Of a DNA stretch of 64,000 nt, positions 60,179-64,000 are shown piece by piece. Position 1 is the stretch's first letter; the number at the start of each line of letters is the position of its first letter. The notes beneath the pieces were generated by a model. It did no database searches. It saw only the letters and a program-made list of their open reading frames with translations, and was not told the origin of the DNA. A program made the translations under genes and the position numbers. The stretch is from Halosimplex aquaticum (GTDB lineage Archaea > Halobacteriota > Halobacteria > Halobacteriales > Haloarculaceae), in contig NZ_CP118158.1 of NCBI RefSeq assembly GCF_028747785.1, positions 806,001-870,000 of the forward strand. Reading direction: 5' to 3'.

Positions 60179-61158
60179 CCGACCGAGTCCGGGCGGGCGT
60201 CGTCGGCGTCGGGAGCATGGGGCGCCACCACGCCCGCGTGTACAGTGAACTCCCGTCCGTCGAGCTCGTCGGCGTCACCGACGTCGACCCCGATACCGCA
60301 CACTCCGTGGCCTCGGAGTTCGAGACCCGAGCGCTCGACCGCGGGGACCTGCTCGCGCGAGCCGACGCCGTCTCGGTCGCCGTGCCGACGCGGTTCCACG
60401 AGGAGGTAGCCCGCGAGGCGATCGAAGCCGGGACCCACGTCCTCGTCGAGAAACCCTTCGTCGACGACCCCGAGGTCGGCCGGTCGCTGCTGGCGGAGGC
60501 CCGCGAGCGCGACCTGGCGGTCCAGGTCGGCCACATCGAACGGTACAACCCGGCCATCCTCGCGCTCCAGGACGTGATCGTCGAGGTCGACCCCATCGCA
60601 TTCGCGGCCCGACGGCAGGGGCCGCCCGTCGACCGCGACAGCGTCGACAGCGTGGTGTTCGACCTCATGATCCACGACATCGACGTTGTCTGCTCGCTCG
60701 CCGGCGAACCGGTCTCGGACGTGTCCGCGGCCGGCGCCGCGGACGGGGACCACGTCGTCGCCCAGCTCGAGTTCGAGAGCGGCCACGTGGCCTCGCTGAC
60801 CGCCAGTCGCGTCACCCAACAGCGGATCCGCGACCTCGCGGTCACCGCGGAGGACTGCCACGTCGACGTCGACTACATGGACCAGTCCGTGCAGATCCAC
60901 CGCCACTCGCTCCCCGAGTACGTCGCGAGCGACGGGGACGTCCGCTACCGTCACGAGAGCGTCATCGAGCGCCCGACCGTCGAGACGGGCGAACCGCTGA
61001 AAAACGAGCTCTCGTCGTTCGCCGAAGCGGTCCAGGAGGGGACCGAACCGCGGACCACCGGCGAGGACGGCATCCGCGCGGTCGAGATCGCCGCCTGGAT
61101 CGAGTCCGAGGTCCAGGCCAACGCCGAGACCGTGCCGCCGGAGGTCCCGAACCTATGA
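60175..61158 (+). CDS. Gfo/Idh/MocA family oxidoreductase (WbpB-like)
   Basis: This 327-aa NAD-binding oxidoreductase has the Rossmann 'RAGVVGVGSMGRHHARVYSEL', the catalytic 'EKPF' in 'HVLVEKPFVDDPEVG', 'GHIERYNPAILAL' in the substrate domain, and 'DLMIHDIDVVCSL' with the active-site His/Asp. The context (fused by ATGA to a nucleotide-sugar dehydrogenase, with matching aminotransferase and acetyltransferase nearby) points to 3-oxidation of UDP-GlcNAcA. The ATG at 60175 is chosen by domain start; upstream in-frame sequence overlaps the promoter. Confidence 0.9.
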   Translation: MTDRVRAGVVGVGSMGRHHARVYSELPSVELVGVTDVDPDTAHSVASEFETRALDRGDLLARADAVSVAVPTRFHEEVAREAIEAGTHVLVEKPFVDDPEVGRSLLAEARERDLAVQVGHIERYNPAILALQDVIVEVDPIAFAARRQGPPVDRDSVDSVVFDLMIHDIDVVCSLAGEPVSDVSAAGAADGDHVVAQLEFESGHVASLTASRVTQQRIRDLAVTAEDCHVDVDYMDQSVQIHRHSLPEYVASDGDVRYRHESVIERPTVETGEPLKNELSSFAEAVQEGTEPRTTGEDGIRAVEIAAWIESEVQANAETVPPEVPNL

Positions 61159-62525
61159 GCGGCCAGCAGTCGGAGCCGGCGCGGCTGTACGGGTGGGACG
61201 CGAGTCGCCAGACGCAACTGCGCGCGTTCACCGGCGGCGCGGTCCCGGTGGCGGTCTACGGCCTCGGCAAGATGGGGCTTCCCCTCGCCGCCGTCTACGC
61301 CGACGTCTCGGGCAACGTAACCGGCGTCGACATCGACTCCGACGTGGCCCGGGCGGTCGACGCCGGCCGGTGCCCGGTCGAGGGCGAACCCGGCCTGCCC
61401 GAGGAGGTCGAACGACTCGCCGGCGACGGATCGCTCTCGGCGACGACCGACGCGACCGGTGCGGCGGCCGACGCGGGCGTCCACGTGATCATCGTCCCGA
61501 CGCTCATCGAGGACGACGAGCCCGACCTCTCGGCGCTCGAAGCGGCGGTCCGCTCGGTGGGCGCCGGCCTCGACGCGGGCGACGTCGTCGTCGTCGAGTC
61601 GACGGTCCCGCCGCGGACCTGCCGCGACCGGGTCCGCCCGTGGCTCGAAGCGGAGAGCGGGCTCGAACTCGGCGAGTTCGGCCTGGCCTTCTGTCCGGAG
61701 CGGACGATGAGCGGCCGGGCGCTACAGGACATCCGCGGCTCGCACCCGAAGGTCGTCGGCGGCGCCGACGCCGAGAGCGAGCGCGTCGCCGAGCTGATCT
61801 ACGGGGAGATAACCGACGCGGAGGTGATCCCCGTCGCGGACTGCACGACCGCCGAGTGCGTGAAGGTGTTCGAGGGGCTCTACCGCGACGTCAACATCGC
61901 GCTGGCGAACGAACTCGCGACGCTCGCGGGCGAGTTCGGCGTCGACGTGACCGAGGCCATCGACGTCGCCAACACTCAGCCGTTCTGTGACATCCACACG
62001 CCGGGCCCGGGGGTCGGCGGCCACTGCATCCCCTACTACCCCTACTTCGTCATCTCGGAGTTCGAGGGGGCGACGCCGCTGCTACAGACGGCCCGACACG
62101 TCAACGAGTACATGCCGACGTTCACCGTCGAACGGGCGGCAGAGGCGCTCGACGAGCGGGGACGGGACCTCTCGGAGAGCACCGTCGCGGTGTTCGGACT
62201 GACCTACCGGCCGGGCGTCGACGAGACGCGGGCGTCACCGGGCGTCGCGGTCGCCGAGGAGCTGGCCGAGCGGGCCGAGACCGTCTACGCCGTCGACCCG
62301 ATCTGTACGAGCGCGCCGCCGGAGGGGGTCCAGCGGGTCTCGCTGGACGCCATCGGCGCGCGAGAACTCGACCTGGCCGTCGTCACGACCGGCCACGAGG
62401 AGTTCGGCGAGATCCCGTGGTCGGCGTTCGAGGACCTGACGGTCTTCGACGGTCGGCACATGCTCGACGACGAGGACACGTCGCACCCGGTCAGTCGACT
62501 CGGCGACGGGTCCGACGAGGACTAG
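61155..62525 (+). CDS. Nucleotide-sugar dehydrogenase (WbpA/WecC-like UDP-HexNAc 6-dehydrogenase)
   Basis: This 456-aa UDP-glucose/GDP-mannose dehydrogenase family member oxidises C6 of a UDP-sugar to the uronate. It has the NAD-binding 'VAVYGLGKMGLPLAAVYAD' (about residues 31-49), 'VESTVPPRTC', 'AFCPERTMSGRALQDI', the Lys in 'ECVKVFEGLYRDVNIALANE', and the catalytic Cys in 'GPGVGGHCIPYYPYF'. 'GLTYRPGVDETRASP' is in the C-domain. A 30-residue N-terminal extension precedes the usual start. It probably makes UDP-GlcNAcA or UDP-ManNAcA for the pathway shared with 60175, 54113 and 55213. Confidence 0.92.
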   Translation: MSGQQSEPARLYGWDASRQTQLRAFTGGAVPVAVYGLGKMGLPLAAVYADVSGNVTGVDIDSDVARAVDAGRCPVEGEPGLPEEVERLAGDGSLSATTDATGAAADAGVHVIIVPTLIEDDEPDLSALEAAVRSVGAGLDAGDVVVVESTVPPRTCRDRVRPWLEAESGLELGEFGLAFCPERTMSGRALQDIRGSHPKVVGGADAESERVAELIYGEITDAEVIPVADCTTAECVKVFEGLYRDVNIALANELATLAGEFGVDVTEAIDVANTQPFCDIHTPGPGVGGHCIPYYPYFVISEFEGATPLLQTARHVNEYMPTFTVERAAEALDERGRDLSESTVAVFGLTYRPGVDETRASPGVAVAEELAERAETVYAVDPICTSAPPEGVQRVSLDAIGARELDLAVVTTGHEEFGEIPWSAFEDLTVFDGRHMLDDEDTSHPVSRLGDGSDED

Positions 62526-62845
62526 CTGGGATCGACGCGGCGAACCAGGATGTCGCCGTCCGAATGGACGGTGATCTCGTGGGCGTCGAACTCGAAGACG
62601 ACCCGCCCGGAGACGCTTCCTTCTCCGTCCGTGAACAGCCTATCGAGCGCGTCCGGGTCGACCACGTCGTACAGGGGCTGCTGGATGTCGATCGGCGTGA
62701 CGCCCTTCGCTTCGGCCAGCGACTCGATGACCGCGACGCTCAGGTCGGTGCCCTCGGCGCGGTCGTCGGCCGACGAGTAGACCACTTCCGTCCCGGCGCC
62801 GATCTGGCCGGCTCCACCGTCGTCTTCCGTCGTTCGTTCCGGCAT
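62522..62845 (-). CDS. HalOD1 output-domain protein
   Basis: This 107-aa protein has a short polar N-tail and then the HalOD1 pattern 'SVAVIESLAEAKGVTPIDI', 'PLYDVVDPDALDRLF' and 'GRVVFEFDAHEITVHSDGDILV'. It is an output domain found alone or in haloarchaeal signal-transduction proteins; its partner is unknown. It is convergent with the dehydrogenase gene, with a 4-nt 3' overlap. A 'ggtaagtag' box about 40 nt upstream may be its promoter. Confidence 0.85.
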   Translation of the reverse strand: MPERTTEDDGGAGQIGAGTEVVYSSADDRAEGTDLSVAVIESLAEAKGVTPIDIQQPLYDVVDPDALDRLFTDGEGSVSGRVVFEFDAHEITVHSDGDILVRRVDPS

Positions 62846-63281
62846 CGTCACACCGCCGTCGTCGATCCAGCGAGGCAACTACTTACCATGGCAGTACAGC
62901 TACACGCACTCGACCGATATACAATGAATCTTCGGGTTCAGGACGGGGTTCCGGGTCACTCGCCGCCCGCTCCTCCGCGACCGAACCGCGCTCCCCGCCG
63001 ACCTCACAGGGCTCTCGTCGGCGTCGAACCCGCTTCGATTCCGTTGTCCGCTGTTTCGATCCGGTAACGTTCGGCTGTTGATCGCCGAGCTGAACTCGTC
63101 GCCAGCGCAGACGTATCACCCCCGTGGTAACTACGCGTTCGCACTCGGGCGGCCAGGTAAGAACGGCTTGAGTCCGTCCGTCGCGCGCGCCCAGATCGGC
63201 GCTCCAGGAATCCGTTCCCGGCCGGCGAGAGGCCGTAGACCTGTGCGCGGGCCCAGCGGATCGTCGCTATCGCGGAGAATG

Positions 63282-63381
63282 GGGTCCATTACTCGACGGA
63301 ATCGTGATATTAACCGGTGAGATAGTGTGACAGACGTTGCTTACCGGCCCGCGCATCGGGACCGTCGGCGGTAATGGACCC
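63282..63381. ncRNA. Candidate structured RNA, three nested helices
   Basis: gggtccatta/taatggaccc (63282-63291 with 63372-63381, 10 bp), cgacgg/ccgtcg (63294-63299 with 63362-63367) and ccggtgag/cttaccgg (63314-63321 with 63340-63347, one G-U) nest inside each other. It is intergenic. The strand is undecided. Confidence 0.4.
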
Positions 63382-63398
63382 GTTATACTGGCCTGGAC

Positions 63399-63410
63399 GA
63401 TTGTTCAATC
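63399..63410. promoter_or_regulatory. Operator-like palindrome next to a TATA box
   Basis: gattg-tt-caatc lies directly before 'aagaaagattaag', the likely TATA region of the truncated DUF7344 gene. It could be a regulator half-site pair. Confidence 0.35.
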
Positions 63411-63497
63411 AAGAAAGATTAAGTAGCCGTGCTCCCCAACAAGCAATCGGCGCAACAAACTCTGTGGAGGGGTCTCCAGCGCCGGGGGTACGGACAC

Positions 63498-63593
63498 ATG
63501 AAGGCAGACAATTCCCACGAATCGACCGCGAATCGAACGCCAACTACCCTCGAGAGGGGGACCGTCACCATCGGGCGGGCGAGGTATGAATAA
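63498..63593 (+). other. Leader mini-ORF 1 (31 aa) of the DUF7344 gene
   Basis: This open frame in the leader, from ATG to TAA, is followed 16 nt later by the second mini-ORF. Confidence 0.3.
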
Positions 63594-63609
63594 GTCCTCG
63601 GTCGCCACA

Positions 63610-63669
63610 GTGACTCATCGGACCGCGAGCCCGTCTCGCGGTCGGCCGCATCGGGAGGTGTGGCACTGA
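63610..63669 (+). other. Leader mini-ORF 2 (19 aa) ending in TGATG at the DUF7344 gene
   Basis: The GTG frame ends with a TGA that shares a base with the ATG at 63669. A GGGAGGTG Shine-Dalgarno-like sequence lies within it, just before the main start. Confidence 0.35.
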
Positions 63670-64000
63670 TGTCTTCGGCATCCCAGCACGCGAACGAACA
63701 AGACGTCGTGCCGGAGGAGACAGAAGCCGACGCGGATCAAGCGGTCCCTACCGAGGCCGCGGAGGAGGCGGAGACCGAGGAAGAGTCGAGTTCGCAGCTC
63801 CCGCTCGACCACGTCTTCGAGATCCTCAAAAACGAGCGGCGCCGGACCGTGTTGCACTACCTGCGTGAACACGGCGGGACCGTGTCGCTCGGCGAACTGG
63901 CCGAACACGTCGCCGCCGTCGAGAACGGGACGACCGTCGCACAGGTCACGTCCAACGAGCGAAAGTGCGTGTACGTCGGCCTGTACCAGTGCCATCTGCC
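63669..64000 (+). CDS. DUF7344 winged-helix protein, C-terminus off window
   Basis: At least 110 aa are visible. An acidic, disordered N-tail of about 45 residues is followed by 'LDHVFEILKNERRRTVLHYLREHGGTVSLGELAEHVA' and 'RKCVYVGLYQCHLP' (in parts), the DUF7344 winged helix. The frame is open at the right edge. It is the third DUF7344 gene in the last 9 kb. A GGGAGGTG Shine-Dalgarno-like sequence precedes the ATG. Confidence 0.8.
   Translation, partial: MSSASQHANEQDVVPEETEADADQAVPTEAAEEAETEEESSSQLPLDHVFEILKNERRRTVLHYLREHGGTVSLGELAEHVAAVENGTTVAQVTSNERKCVYVGLYQCHL

Larger units (their letters stand above)
62846..63668. other. 820-bp non-coding region upstream of the DUF7344 gene
   Basis: It holds a possible structured RNA at 63282-63381, an operator-like palindrome gattgttcaatc (63399-63410), a TATA-like 'aagattaag' (63415-63423) and a leader of about 220 nt with two successive mini-ORFs. 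No larger gene is supported. Confidence 0.5.

Overview
The window is a GC-rich stretch of chromosome from a halophilic archaeon (class Halobacteria). The proteins are strongly acidic (Asp/Glu-rich), promoters are archaeal TATA-type, many genes appear to be leaderless, and the gene content is typically haloarchaeal: a PGF-CTERM S-layer glycoprotein with archaeosortase A, TFB, DphB, Trm5, the L11/L1-L10-L12 ribosomal cluster, Rpo11, HalOD1 and DUF7344 proteins, and halocyanin. Some features recall Haloarculaceae-like genera, but I cannot name the genus.

Layout. 1-9086: cell-surface polysaccharide/glycoprotein genes (flippase, a polytopic membrane protein, DUF1616, three alkaline-phosphatase-superfamily enzymes). 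9295-19609: housekeeping and metabolism (M24 peptidase, the trpDFEG operon, a DUF112/TctA-like permease, an acyl-CoA ligase), with a structured intergenic element at about 16.3-16.65 kb. 19797-23810: ribosomal stalk genes on the minus strand with an L1-type autoregulatory leader, divergent from a TFB gene. 23936-27552: TrmB-type regulator, DRG GTPase, double VOC protein. 28052-32319: S-layer glycoprotein followed by archaeosortase A. 32308-35606: dphB, trm5, a halocyanin-like lipoprotein and tRNA-Thr(CGT). 35941-39347: a second surface-sugar group (GT39-like transferase, GtrA, GT2). 39456-45777: small membrane and zinc proteins, cytochrome oxidase subunit III, Rpo11, DUF2391, DUF502. 45985-62525: glmS and a third sugar region (GT2, epimerase, deacetylase, asparagine-synthase-like protein, aminotransferase, acetyltransferase, oxidoreductase, nucleotide-sugar dehydrogenase), interleaved with DUF7344 and winged-helix regulators. 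62522-64000: a HalOD1 protein and a truncated DUF7344 gene.

How the genes fit together. GlmS supplies glucosamine-6-phosphate for UDP-GlcNAc. The dehydrogenase (61155), oxidoreductase (60175), aminotransferase (54113) and acetyltransferase (55213) match the four-step WbpA-WbpB-WbpE-WbpD route to a 2,3-diacetamido-glucuronic acid sugar nucleotide. The glycosyltransferases, flippase and possible phospho-transfer enzymes could assemble and decorate the glycan on the S-layer protein, which archaeosortase A processes and anchors.

The most unusual observation concerns how translation starts. Wherever a gene has a 5' leader or an intergenic spacer, that spacer is often itself an open mini-ORF. The mini-ORF begins at about the predicted transcription start, or 7-10 nt after the previous stop codon. 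It ends with ATGA, GTGA, TGATG, TAATG or a 1-nt gap at the start codon of the main gene. I count about ten clear cases, including TFB, the S-layer gene, glmS and the oxidoreductase at 60175. This suggests leaderless initiation followed by termination-reinitiation as a common substitute for Shine-Dalgarno leaders. A second pattern is a (C/T)ATAACAA(A/T) promoter box shared by many of the surface-sugar genes.
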